This document shows positions 12,099-23,426 of a stretch of 64,000 nucleotides of DNA, piece by piece. The first letter of the stretch is position 1. Every line of letters begins with the position of its first letter. The stretch lies in assembly GCF_020379485.1 (NCBI RefSeq), contig NC_063439.1:16001188-16065187 (forward strand), written 5' to 3'. Both the position numbers and the translations under genes were made by a program. The notes under the pieces are model-generated. The model made no database searches and was not told where the DNA came from. It was given only the letters and a program-made list of their open reading frames with translations. This stretch comes from Brassica napus (taxonomy: Eukaryota; Streptophyta; Magnoliopsida; Brassicales; Brassicaceae).

Positions 12099-13529
12099 TA
12101 TTCGTAAAGAAACTTTATAAATGTTGATGTATCAAATTTTTCTTTCGCCATTTTCAAAAAGAAAAGTTTTATAACTAAAGAAACAAGAGATGAACATTCT
12201 TTTGATCTTGTATCCTATCGTGTAATTTCTGTCCACATGTATATGCAGTTATTTGTTTTTCATATAACATGTATGTATAGCTAACAATGATAGCGGCTGT
12301 TTGTATCACTCAAATTACCCTATGAGTAGCTTTACTCTCTCAAATAAGAGGTTCAGTTATATTACTTAGAGATCGAATCTTCATATAGTGTGGACACACA
12401 ATAAACTCAATGCAATCACGATTAAGCTAGGCAATAATATATTAAAGCAGTAAATAAGAAAATCAGTTGGTTGTTCGGTTTGTAAGTATGAGAATAAATA
12501 GATAGATCTAGGATTTCAGGCAATCAGGATTATAGAGGTATATATGCTAAGGGTTTGTGAATGACAATCCTAAAAACTCGAATTCTAATGTAAAGATATC
12601 AAGATGTCGGTGCGAGTCTAATAAAGTGTCTAAGTCCAGTGCTCCAGCTTTCGCTTGCGATTACAGAGTGAGTGTCGATTGTTGCTAACTTTGTAGCGTT
12701 GGTCGACACTACCTTAGGGCGGTTTTATACTCCTATTCGATTAGTTCACTAGGTAATCCATGAGTATATTGGTAATTTATGGTGGCTGTTGGGCTTAAGT
12801 CGGTCATGAAAGAGACTCGGCCCGCGTTATGGCATCACCGTCAATCAACACCAAGGGTGCACCGTCGATCGACATTTCTTCATCTCCTTGACAGCTTCCT
12901 CTCGCGAGGCAGACATACTACTCTTCTGCTATAGGATGCTGATTGACCGTAAACTGATGGCACTGGAAATCTAACTAAAATTTCTATCTTGTGTCAAAAG
13001 ATGGGCTCAATCGCACCGTGTAAAGGTCTTCATCCATAGATAAACATCTAACGCCTCTATGCAGTTATGTACCTCGAAAGTCTCCAAAAGGCTCCAAAAT
13101 TACAAAAGTTCTCCAAAACGTACCTGAACCTGAAAACACTCTATAAGATACTCCAAACACATATATTAGACTCCAAAACACTTATATACCATGGCTGAAA
13201 GTGGTAAAATCCATGGTATATCATTCTACACTTTCTCTTAGGTAGTACATTTTTCTTTGCTGGAGCTTTATCAGCATTTTTATTTGCTGTAGCTTTATCG
13301 GCTTTGGTCTTAGTTGGATCTTGTTCGGCTTTGCTAGGACCGATTGCTTCACAACTTAAAGTGAAAGCTTCTCTGAGCTGTGAAACCTAACTCTCCATCT
13401 TCCCCATCCTCTCTACAAAACCAGCCTCCATCTTCTCCAATTGCGTACTGAGTCTATCCCCCAAGGAAGTGATAGATGTGTGGATGAGACCCTGAATGAA
13501 ACTCTTAGTTTCAGGATCAAGAGTTATTT
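12099..13529. repeat. 3' flank of the kinase gene followed by unclassified repeat-like DNA
   Basis: The first 200 bp are a probable 3' UTR. From about 12300 the sequence looks like a retroelement terminal region: motifs such as CACCGTCGATCGACATT near 12870, a run of CTCCAAAA phrases between 13080 and 13170, and CCATGG...CCATGGTAT inverted words near 13190-13225. I could not find matching LTR ends with a target duplication, so I do not call a solo LTR. Confidence 0.35.
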
Positions 13530-14796
13530 TTTTGCGGCAGATCCCTGACACAGTAGCTTCTTCTTTCTTGAATCGGCTCCTTCGTCATGAATCTTTCTCT
13601 TGCCTCTTCCTGCAACATTAGTCGCAGTGGTGTCCACTTCTGCTGCAACATCAGTATCATCTACACTCCCATCAGGTTCTGCCTCTACATCCACTTCTTC
13701 CATTTCACTAACTTCAGATTATAAAACTTTCCACTCTGTTTTGATCCAATCAAAATTCTTGCAGATCCTATCCTGAAGAAGGTCACCTCTTTCATCATGC
13801 TTCTCACCCTTCCTTACATACGCAGTTTGCAAAAGCACATCACCAAGACGATTCTGTGAGATGACCAAAAACAACTCACCCTACAAAAAAATGTCTCATT
13901 AAAAGCCACATGATATATACAACAAACATAATTATCTAGACAACTAATATACATACCTTCTCAGGAAATGAGTCCTTAAGTTGAATGATGTCTTTATAAT
14001 AAACTTTTGCAGCTCCTTTCCAATTTCCACACCTTGGACCTATGAAGCTCTCACAGACTCTTCTGCCTAATATTTCTCCAAAATAAAGAACTGCTTCAAT
14101 AATCCAAATCTGGATAGCATAGGTGAAACCCTTGAAAATGTAGCTCTCCTTGTTACTCAAATTCTTCCTAGTCTTCTCAATCGATCTCAGCAGGAAGTCA
14201 AACGAGTGAAGACCCCAATAGAACTTCCAAACCTTGTCAAGATCCATCACCAACTTGATGTACATATGAGGGATGTTAACCTTCTCATCTTTCCCCATCA
14301 CCACGCCCATTATCACACACAAGTAGATCAACCTCAACCTATCAAGCCGAGTCCAGTTGTGAACTTTTTGTAGATGCACCTTCCTGATCGACTTCAAAGT
14401 TATCTTTCCAGCTACCTTTAGTAGCTTACTCCAAAACCCCCCGTCATCTTTCCATTTAACTACGTCACTGCTACTTTCCTGTGAAATCTTGAGGCCAGTC
14501 AGAGCATGGTACTTCTGAAGCGAAAACCGGAGAGGAGTCCTCGTAAAGACAAACCTCTTCGAGGTAATCAGCTCCTTTCACAAGAGGCTATGCACCAGTT
14601 TCCACGAAAGTTTGAGGCGATTTGATTGAATGGCCAGGATATGTGTGAAAATCGGATCTCTCTTTACTTCTCTGTATTCTTCAGACATAGCTTCCTTCAG
14701 AATTCTGAGTAGTTCCATGCGGCAGCAGTTGTTGATCTTCTTGACCTGAGGTTCGAAACCCTCTCCGTATAAAATTTTAGGTTGCTTTGATTCCAT
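13530..14796 (-). pseudogene. DUF1985-type protein pseudogene
   Basis: The minus strand from 14796 reads MESKQPKILYGEGFEPQVK..., continues past an in-frame TGA at 14578-14580 into ITSKRFVFTRTPLRFSL and ALTGLKISQ, and runs to about 13957, where a splice donor fits. A second exon from about 13880 (GELFLVISQNRLGDVLLQ) meets an in-frame TAA near 13720, then an acidic stretch and KRKIHDEGADSRKKKLLC. This pattern is that of Brassicaceae DUF1985 proteins, often linked to Ulp1-like protease domains and MULEs; no protease part is visible. Two nonsense codons make it a pseudogene. Function is unknown. Confidence 0.55.
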
Positions 14797-15560
14797 ATCT
14801 TAAAAGACAAAAGAAATTGATCTTAGTCAAACGAAACTGATTTAAATCAAAATTGACAACTTAAGAGTCAAACAAAGACATATGCCAGAGACACTAACAA
14901 TTTCATTCTATTCACATTTTCATTCTACTCACATTTTCATTCTATTCACATTTCAAATTTAATTACCAAAATTAAGGTTCACTACATCAACGTTTTGACA
15001 ATCATGTTAATCAAAGAACCTAAAATCAATACAAACATAAACAACTTCATACTGAATCAGGATAAGTCAAAATTCAATCAAATTCACAAGTCAAAACAAA
15101 AACACTTTCATTATGTTCTGAAAACGAAATCAAACAAATATTGTTTCAAGTCAAAGAAACAAACTTAATAGTGAAACAGAGACTAAGACAAACCAAAAAT
15201 CAAACAAATTCAAATGAAATCAGTTAACAAAACCATTCACAAAAGAAATTAGTTAGTCAAACTAAGAAAAGTGAATTCACACGCAATCAATTAATCACAA
15301 TAAGACAACTCAGAAACGAAATCATCACATAATCAGTTAGCAAAAGAACAACAACATTATAAATTCTAAGAAAGAAACATACAAAAGAGTAACATGGATG
15401 AAGAACACAAACACATACACACATCCAAACAATATCCGGATCGAGGAACATGCAAAGAAGAAATATAAAGTTTGGAAATAATACCTTAGGTGATAGGGAT
15501 ATCGGAGAAAGACAGAAGCGGAGAGGTAGAGAGAAGCTCTGAAATCACCTTTTGTTTGTC

Positions 15561-15561
<1 letters not shown>
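14797..15561. other. Upstream region of the DUF1985 pseudogene
   Basis: A-rich sequence with repeated CATTTTCATTCTA (14900-14960) and many TCAAAC/ACAAA words. It has no coding potential I can support and is probably the 5' region or intron of the minus-strand pseudogene. Confidence 0.35.

Positions 15562-15621
<60 letters not shown>
15562..15621 (+). repeat. (GA)n microsatellite
   Basis: About 30 AG/GA dinucleotides without interruption. Apparent open frames across it code only Arg-Glu or Ser-Leu repeats and are artefacts of the dinucleotide. Confidence 0.95.
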
Positions 15622-15622
<1 letters not shown>

Positions 15623-16073
15623 CAGATAAAGGTATTAGAGTTAGAAGGAGAAAAAAACTCGGTCAAATTGGAAGGAAAAAGGTTGGTGTTTACCTTTGGT
15701 GCCAGCGATGTCGGAGAGAGATGAAGGGGTTCCAGTGGAAGAGATACTCGATTTCACCGGTGAAGTAACCGTTGATTTCAACGGAGAAGACACACAATCG
15801 CCTTCGTAGTCTCGAGAGAGAGAGAGTGAAAGGCGGAAAAAAGAAATTAGATTAGGGTTACGGGAAATTTTGGGTATTTTAAATCCTTTTTGTTTGATTA
15901 ATAGGTTTAACTAAATTCAATTGAATTATAAATATTGTTTAATTTGATTAATCTAAGGTTAATTTTGGGATTATAGAAAATTTTATACTATAAGGACAAT
16001 GTTTTTTTTTTGAAAAAGACTATAAGGACAATGTTAAGTTGGTTTTATACCTAAAGGGACAATCACTACAAAA
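15622..16073. other. Non-coding DNA with a short local duplication
   Basis: Contains a second GA stretch (about 15810-15826) and ACTATAAGGACAATGTT repeated near 15990 and 16018. No gene seen. Confidence 0.4.
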
Positions 16074-16198
16074 CAAATTCACAGTGATAGCACATTGTTA
16101 TAGCAGTTTTACTGAATTGTTATCGTAGATAACTTTAAAATTTATGTTCTATATAATAGCATTAGATGAATGCTTTGGTAAAATTTCGCTAAGCGGAA
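16074..16198. mobile_element. Possible CACTA-like terminus
   Basis: CACTACAAAACAAATTC at 16074 resembles a CACTA end and is followed by words such as GATAGCAC and TTATAGCA. No opposite terminus was found, and LINE-1 is inserted just after it. This could be coincidence. Confidence 0.3.
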
Positions 16199-16214
16199 AC
16201 AAAAATTTAGTTTT
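16199..16214. repeat. Left target-site duplication of LINE-1
   Basis: Sixteen bases, ACAAAAATTTAGTTTT, repeated exactly at 21197-21212. The duplication brackets the poly(T) (reverse poly(A)) end and the 5' end of LINE-1, which is the signature of target-primed reverse transcription. Confidence 0.85.
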
Positions 16215-16540
16215 TTTTTAACGACTGCATTGCTTAAAGTCAAATGACAAATGTTTCAAGAACAACGAACATACGAGAAACACAAATACGCTCAATCTAA
16301 AAAAGATCTATGAGCAAATAGAAGATGCTTCTCTAAAAAACTGTTGATGTAGCCAATCTGGACCTCCCAAAGCGAGGTAAGACTGAAAAAGACTGTTCTT
16401 CAACACACTTTTTTCTATCTCTCGAGCTACTCTATTTGATGCAATGGCTTCAGTTTCAAAAGCAATCAAACCAAACGAAGAGCATAATGCATGGATACGT
16501 TAGAGAATGATTCTGAATCTTGGCCAGTTTGAAGGTTTCA

Positions 16541-19500
16541 TCATCGCCTCAACAAGATCATGGAGGTCAAAACCCAAAATATATCTTGATACCCAAGGTT
16601 CTGCATACTCTGAAGTTCCCATTCCAAGCATCTTAGCTCTGCCGTCAATCTGTTGGGAGAGAAAGTATGGGCATCTCTTGCATGATGCAGAACATTACTG
16701 CTGTGATCTCGAATAATAAGGGCAATACCACTGTGAAGCTTAGCATTACGCCAATTATCATGAATGTTACACTTAAGCAAAACCTGAAAGAGGAGGATCC
16801 CATCTTTTAACTTCTCCACAAACCCCATTCATCTGTATTGGGTTTTGCTGAGTAACATTGAGCTCATGCCAAATATGAGCTTCATCACTAGCCTTCTTTA
16901 CCTGAAGAGTAAGCGACTCCTGCCGATCAGCATACAAGATTGTATTTCTGTTTCGCCAAATGGTCCACATAATCCATGGGATCGATCTTCTCTGGCTTAC
17001 CGGAATGGTCTCATCTGACATTTTCCTAAGGTAGAAAGACAGAAGTTCCACCAGAGTACTGTCCATTGGAGGTATAATCAGTTAAAATCCTGCCAATTCC
17101 CACACCTCTTAAGCAACCTCACAATGAAACAACACATGATCTGTGGATTCACTCCTCTGCCTGCAGAGTTTACATAAGGAATCTACATTCATCCCCCTAG
17201 TATTAAGTCTCTCAGCTACCGCCAGATCCCCTGAAGCTGCTCTCCATAAGAAACTTCTTATCTTTGGTAAGGTAGGGATTTTCCAAATCTCTCTTTTCAA
17301 CTCTAGCAATCCTGGCGAGCTCAATCCCGTATCCAAAGCTTGAGCTTCTTTATCCTTTGCAGCCAGAGCATAGCCAGTCTTCACTGTATACGCCCCATTC
17401 GAAGTAAAAGCCCAAATGTCTCTGTCTACAGAATCCCCCACTGGAAGTTGTAGAATTCGCTGAACATCATTTATTGGAAATAAATTATGTAACTTAAGCA
17501 CATCCCACCGTCTCTCTTCCTGGATCAGAGAAGACACTTTCATGTTGACATCGATTGCAGCTTCTTTAGTAATAGGCCAGCGAGGAACATCATCCATGAT
17601 CCAATTTTGCAACCACACATACGTTGCTTGTCCATTCCCAATCGATTTAATCAACCCTTTACTCAGCAATTCCCTCCCAAATAAGATACTTCGCCAAGCA
17701 TACAATGGCCGATAGCCTTTCCCACACTCCAGGAAACTCTTATTAGGATAATACCTTCCTTTAAAGAGTCTGGCTAGCAAACTCTCAGGTTCATTGAGTA
17801 ATCTCCATGCCTGCTTAGCCAAGAGAGCTTGGTTGAAATCCTCAATATCTCGAAAACCCAGCCCCCCATTCTTTTTAGATACACACACTTTTGCCCAAGA
17901 AATCTAGTGAATCTTTTTCTTCTCATCACACTCATCCCACCAGAAACTCGCCATGGCACTCATGATCTTTTGACAATGATGTTTTGTCAACTGGAAACAT
18001 GACGTAGCATAAATAGGCAGAGCCATAGCAATAGACTTCAGGAGTACCTCCTTTCCACCAAGGGAAAGCTTTTTGGCAAACCAATCTTTCAGTCTCTTGC
18101 TCATCTTCTCACCTATAAAAGCCAATAACTTATGTTTGGAACCACTGAAACATTCAGGTAGCCCTAAGTATTTTCCTTCACCACCTTCATTATCTATGCC
18201 CAAAAATTCCACAAGTAATCTTTTCATAACCGGATCAATCCCTGTCCCGAAAGTAATTGCAGACTTTTGAAAGTTGATGACCTGACCAGATGCATCCCCA
18301 TAAAGCTTAAGGCGACGTAGAAGCTCTGAACATTCTCCAAGAGAAGCTCGAAACATGAAGAAACTATCATCTGCGAACAGTAGATGCTGAATAGCCGGGC
18401 ATTTTGGAGTGAGTTTCATGCCTGAGATCATACCAAGCTGCTCAGCTTGCGTCATTGTATGAACCAATGCCTTCGCACAAAGAATAAATAAGAATGTAGA
18501 GAGAGGATCTTCCTATCTGATGCCACGCTGAGGGATTATGTGACCATATGACTGACCGTTCAACAGCATGGAATAAGAGACTGATCGCACACAAGACATG
18601 ATCCAGGAGATCCATTGATGATGAAAACCCATTTTGATGAATAAAGCCTCTAAGAAATCCCACTCAACTCTGCCGTACGCCTTTGACATGTCGGTCTTGA
18701 TGGCAATGAAGTCAGATTTACATGCTTGATTAGTTCTTAGTCCATGTACCATCTCGTGTGCAATCAGTAAGTTATCAGAGATCAGACGTCCAACAATGAA
18801 AGCTCCTTGCGTAGGGGAGACAACATGAGGCAAGATAACTTTAAGATGGTCGCACAACACTTTGGAGATAATTTTATAGACCACTGTGCAGAGACTAATC
18901 GGCATGAGATCCTTCATCTGATTTGGGTTCTGGACCTTGGGAAGGAGGCACAATTATGTATAATTCCAGTCTGAGGGGAGTTGACCGGAATCAAAGAACC
19001 TATGTACTTCTTCAGTCACTTGTGGACCAACAATGTGCCAAAACTTCTGAAAGAACTGGTCTGTCATATCATCAACCCCAGGGGAACTATCACTCTTGAT
19101 AGCTTTAACAGCCTTCTTAATCTCAGAATCAGAGATATGTCTAATCAGGCCTCTGTTCATACGTTCTGTGACCCTTGGTTCCATACCTGCCAGTAGCTCC
19201 AAAGTATCAGCAGGGCCATTGGATTGGAAAAGGTTCTGAAAATATGCAACTGCCATCTCTCCCATTTTCTCATCAGAGAAATTCTCTACGCATGCATCAT
19301 CTATAAGGGAATGCACTTTGTTCTTCATCTTGCGTGTTTCCACACAACCATGAAAAACTTTTGTGTTTTTGTCCCCTAATTGGAGCCAAGAGTTCTTGCA
19401 TTTTTGCTTCCAAAATGCTTCTTCTTCTTCAAAGGCTTTTTCGAGCTCCACATGTAGCACTGGCAATCTATCAAGATCAGGTCTATGCTTACTCTCTTCC

Positions 19501-20424
19501 AGCTCAAGGTCTCTCCTTAGCTTCTTAATGTTCACGTTAAAGTTGACATGAGCCGACCTTTTCCACTTTGAGAGTTCCTGTCGACAGGCCGCAATACGGT
19601 CCGAACAGAACCACGACCTGAAAGAAATTCCGTAGACCAGCCCTTTCTGATGATCTCCGCCACTTCTGGTTTCTTGCACCAACGCTTATCAAACATAAAG
19701 CATCCTGTTCTCCGCTGTCCCAGATTCGTCACATTTATGAAAAGTGGTCTATGATCTGAACCCGTTTTCTCTAAATACATGGACTGGGACTGTGGAAATA
19801 ACGTAAACAATTTCGCGTTTCCGAAAGCTCTATCCAACCGACATTGGAGCCAAAGCTTCTCCTTTATCCCATTCGTCATGACTTCTCTAACACCTCCCCA
19901 TGAAAGCCGATTCCCAAAGCTAGGCACCTCTTTCAGTCTACAATCATGTGCCAAGGCTCTGAAGTCAAAGAAAGAGCTCTCTTGTCGTACTGGCCCTCCA
20001 ACTTTTTCAGAGTTGTTCATAATTTCGTTGAAATCCCCAACAAGAAACCAGCCACCATTTCTCTGCAACCCAATATTCTTTAAAACCTCCCAAAAAGCAG
20101 CTCGTCGTTGGCGGACAGGCTCCCCATAAACAAAGGACATGAAGAACACTACGTCTCCATTCTTTACTTCCGCATCATTTAACCTTGCAGAGGCTGATAA
20201 AATCCTTACCACATATTCACTTTTCCAGAAAAGAGCTAATCCCCCACTCAGTCCCACTGGGTCCACCAGATGATAATGGTCATAACCCAACGAACTGTGA
20301 AGTTTTAGAATGTGATCACTAGGAGAAACAGAAAATCCGGAAGATGTTCACGACACATCTCCTCCAGGCGTCGAACTATCAGGTTGCTCCTCAATCTCCG
20401 ACAGTTCCAACTGAGCGTCGTCAT
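16541..20424 (-). pseudogene. LINE-1 ORF2: endonuclease, reverse transcriptase, RNase H
   Basis: Starts at an ATG at 20424 with TTLSWNCRRL, the usual opening of plant LINE ORF2. Endonuclease at 20400-19532 has WFLVGDFNEI and TGSDHRPLFI. Reverse transcriptase at 19682-17904 has KSDSSPGVDDMT, LMPISLCTVVYKIISK, FIVGRLISDN and the catalytic LLFADDSFF. zf-RVT at 17888-17109 has KNGGLGFRDIEDFNQALLAK and LCRQRSESTDHVLFHC. The RNase H-like end at 17066-16541 includes NRLTAELRCLEWELQSM. At least five stops or frame changes (near 19532, 18954, 18513, 17904, 17109) break it. The family copies its RNA at nicked target DNA; this copy cannot. Confidence 0.85.
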
Positions 20425-20570
20425 TGAAGATTGGATGGTTTCTGGTGAACCATCAAACCTTCATTCTGTTTCAACAATTTTGACGACACTTCTCCATCCT
20501 CATTTGCCTTATGTTTCCCCGCACCTTCCTCTTTGTGTCTACTCAATTCATTCTGATCTTGCTGCGACGT

Positions 20571-21195
20571 TCATTTTCCATTCTGATTCCTCCGAGTCCA
20601 GGAAGATTTACTTCTCTGTGAGCTCTTACTTCTGTTATATCTCTCTCCCAAAACGTGAACCCCACTTCCCATCACAAAGCCTCCAATCTCCGGCATAATC
20701 AAGGCTTGTGCTTCAACTTCCAAACACAGGTTCTTAGAACCTTTGACAGCTTCCACCAGAGGTCTTTCTTCCAAAGCAGAAATCATGTTGCATTTCCTTT
20801 TGGGCGTATCCCGAGAAAATGATTCAGCAGCATCAGTTGATATGTTCTCTTGCACTCTGCTAAAATCAAAAACTCTCCCCCCTCTCTCTGCTCATCTCAG
20901 TTGAAAGCCTTGGGGCTACTTCCAAACGTAAGCATGATCTTTGTGCTATGGGGTCGTTAGAAATCTCGTTCAAAGTTTGTTTCTTACGAGCTTCTCTGAT
21001 CCTTCTCTCCTCTGGATCAGCACAGTTCATGTATATCTTCATTTGCTCAAAGTCCTCCGGGGCAACAACTGTTGGAAGAGGTTCAAAACCGGGTGGAACC
21101 GACGGAGCTAAAAGCAGCATTAGCTTGTCAGCAAGGTTGTCATGATGTTGACGAGATCCCAAAGACTGACCAACCAAAACACTCTGCCTCATCAT
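20571..21195 (-). pseudogene. LINE-1 ORF1 C-terminal remnant
   Basis: Minus-strand frames MMRQSVLVGQSLGSRQ... (21195-20866), with PSVPPGFEPLPTVV and NCADPEERRIREAR, and then ENISTDAAESFSRD... (20855-20571), joined by a frame change. Basic and proline-rich tails of this kind precede ORF2 in plant LINEs. The RNA-binding and zinc-knuckle half is lost through 5' truncation. Confidence 0.55.
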
Positions 21196-21196
21196 C

Positions 21197-21212
21197 ACAA
21201 AAATTTAGTTTT
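21197..21212. repeat. Right target-site duplication of LINE-1
   Basis: Exact copy of 16199-16214 (ACAAAAATTTAGTTTT), directly next to the truncated 5' end of LINE-1. Confidence 0.85.
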
Positions 21213-21276
21213 GGAACCAAATTTTTCATTAGAGGGAACTAAAAATTTCGTTCGGAGCCGACACTTAGAAAAAATT

Positions 21277-21286
21277 AGACAAACTA
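21277..21286. repeat. Left target-site duplication of LINE-2
   Basis: AGACAAACTA, repeated at 43344-43353 directly after the LINE-2 poly(A). It defines an insertion that now spans 22 kb because of later nested insertions. Confidence 0.75.
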
Positions 21287-21395
21287 ACAATTACAATTGA
21301 CTTTTCTCTCTCTACCGCTTCGCAAGGCGATTGCTAGACTCTCTAGGAGATTTTCGATCGATCACGAATCCTGTACCAAAATTCAAGCTTTCGAC

Positions 21396-22592
21396 ATGCA
21401 GTCTGAAAATCAATCTCCTGATCCCAATCAGGACAACTACCAGCAAGCAGATCCTACAAAAATCATATGGAAAGCTCTCCAGGATCAAGCTTGGAGCAGA
21501 GAAAGAGAACTGGATCGTTCATGAGGATGCTCAAAAGAAGTTCGCAAAAGACCATCGCCTCTGTCTGGTAGCTAAAGGTCTTAATCCTTTCCATAACAAC
21601 CCAGTGGGAATAAATGTAGCTCTGCCGAGGATTTGGCAACTTGTCGGGAAGGTAGAGAGCCAAATCAATGATGATGGAACCGTTAACTTCTACTTTCAAA
21701 AGGAGCATCATCTCCACAACGTATTAGAAAAGCAACCTTACACCTACCGTGGGTGGATCGTGGCTCTGGACCGTTGGTCAAATAGAAATTACCCGAGCTT
21801 CTTGAGGGAGATCCCTTTCAAAGTAAGAATCTATAATCTTCTCGATATGTATCGTCGCCATGGAATGGTGGAAAGTATTGGATCAAAACTGGGACATGTT
21901 GATGAAGTCTCTATCATAGAACCCTCTACTACAAAGGATGCTGAAATCTGGGTTAAAATCCTTTTTGATGAAGATGATGTTATTACTCTTGCAAGAACAG
22001 TGGAACTTCTGAAGGATCAGCCACCAGTTGAACTCGAATTTCGCTACTTGGGCATTCAAAAGTTATGTATGCTCTGTGGAAGTCTAAAGCATGGATATGA
22101 AGCTTGTGATGTTTCTCCTCAACTGCAACAAAGACAATATGAGCTAATGGACATTGGCTCTAACCCTTATGTAACTGCTCAACAAAGAAGTGCGGCAATT
22201 GAGGAGTATATTACTCAAGGGAGGCGAGTCAGTCATCTGGTACTGCTGTAAGTGAGTACATCAACCTGAACCAGAGTCATGATGGTAGCGTCCAGACAGA
22301 TCAGCTCAACAATACAGAAGAACAGGAGCGGACTGTAGGTACGGTTACCCTTGTGCAAGAAGTGTTGCCTACGCCTAGAGGAACAAGTTTCCAGGAAGTG
22401 CAGCAAAGCCACTTGGAGCAACTCCCACCTTAACATATGGAGATATTACCTACCCCACCTGAGCAAGGCACAAAGAGGAAGACTCCAGATGATCCTCACC
22501 CTCAACATACTTCATCATCAGCGAAAAGACAAGAGACTGAACATCCTGATTATGGTTTGATGGTTCGCCTCAAACCATCACAGGCGCCATGA
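21396..22592 (+). pseudogene. LINE-2 ORF1 (DUF4283 / zinc-knuckle gag-like protein)
   Basis: Starts MQSENQSPDPNQDN. After a frame change near 21505 it continues as FAKDHRLCLVAKGLNP, FYFQKEHHLHNVLEKQPYTY and GWIVALDRW (DUF4283 type), then the CCHC knuckle LCMLCGSLKHGYEAC near 22070-22110. Another frame change near 22220 and an in-frame TAA near 22431 precede the tail ending LMVRLKPSQAP. The family binds LINE RNA. The final TGA (22590-22592) overlaps the ORF2 ATG (22589-22591) as ATGA, suggesting coupled translation in the ancestral element. Confidence 0.8.
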
Positions 22593-23426
22593 GGATCTTA
22601 CACTGGAATTTCCAAGGTTTGACAAGCCCCTTGACAATTCCCCACTTAAAGGACATCAAAAAGTCCTATAATCCAGAAGTAATGCTTCTCGTAGAAATTA
22701 AGAATGTAGATATTTGGTACAAGATTTAGCTAGTGATTTAGGTTATAAGAATTTTTTTGTAATCCCGGCTAAAGGTAGTAGCGGAGGTGCGGCTTTCTTT
22801 TGGAGTGATGGGATTGGGCTTAGTTTTTTGGGTAACCCCTCTCTGGATAATTCTGACATGTGTGTACAAGAAGGCACCAATACTTTTTGGTTGTCTTATA
22901 TCTATGGAAACCCAGTTGTAAAGTATCGCAATCGCCAATGGCACAATATTATATCTTCTGAAAATGCAGGCTATCTGGAGAATAAACCACGGCTGATGTT
23001 AGGTGACTTCAACGATATAAAGACAAGATATGAGAAGCAGGGTGGCTTTACTAGGTCAGTTACTTCTTTATCTCCTTTTAATAGAATGCTTTCTGCCCTT
23101 GGTTTTCATGATATTAAAACCATTGGTGGAAATTTTACTTGGATTGGCAAAAGGTCAAAGTACTCGATTATGTCTAGAATCGATAGAGCAGTAGATAATA
23201 GTGATTGGCTTGAAATGTATCCGACAGCTACTGTGACCCTTTTGCCTTGGAAAGGATCTGATCACAGACCTTTGCTTCTTAACACTAAAGGTACGAAGTG
23301 GAAGAAGGTCAGCCTCTTCAGATATGACATGAGATGGAGACTACTGCCTGACTTCAATCAAGTCATTGAGCAAGCCTGGTATCAAGACTGTGCCAACGTC
23401 ACATATGGAGACATTCATGCTATCAT
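22589..23426 (+). pseudogene. LINE-2 ORF2, endonuclease part
   Basis: Begins MRILHWNFQGLTSPLT and continues to LLVEIKNVDIW. A frame change near 22718 leads to LASDLGYKNFFVIPAKGSSG, then LMLGDFNDIK, GGNFTWIGKRSKYSIMSRID and GSDHRPLLLN, the conserved apurinic-type endonuclease blocks that nick target DNA. It is cut at 23426 by Gypsy-A and resumes at 40002. Confidence 0.85.

Larger units (their letters stand above)
16215..21196 (-). mobile_element. LINE-1: 5'-truncated L1-type retrotransposon
   Basis: About 5 kb in reverse orientation. The plus-strand left end is the poly(A) tail read as T, and the right end breaks off within ORF1. A 16-bp exact target duplication flanks it. Order on the minus strand: ORF1 tail, endonuclease, reverse transcriptase, zf-RVT, RNase H. 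There is no zinc-knuckle part of ORF1, so the copy is 5'-truncated. Multiple stops and frame changes show it is old. Confidence 0.9.

Noticed and set aside
12298..13231. Solo LTR between the kinase gene and the DUF1985 pseudogene
   Set aside because: LTR-like phrases are present, but I could not find TG...CA ends with a matching 5-bp duplication.
15490..15768. Open frames through the GA run (Arg-Glu or Ser-Leu repeats)
   Set aside because: They are open only because a dinucleotide repeat has no stop codon; there is no conserved sequence outside the repeat.
20312..20698. 128-codon plus-strand frame near the LINE-1 ORF1/ORF2 junction
   Set aside because: Antisense to recognisable LINE-1 ORF2 sequence (LSWNCRR) on the minus strand.
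16074..21300. A CACTA element starting at 16074 that would contain LINE-1
   Set aside because: No inverse terminus was found to the right, even after removing LINE-1 and LINE-2; kept only as a low-confidence end.
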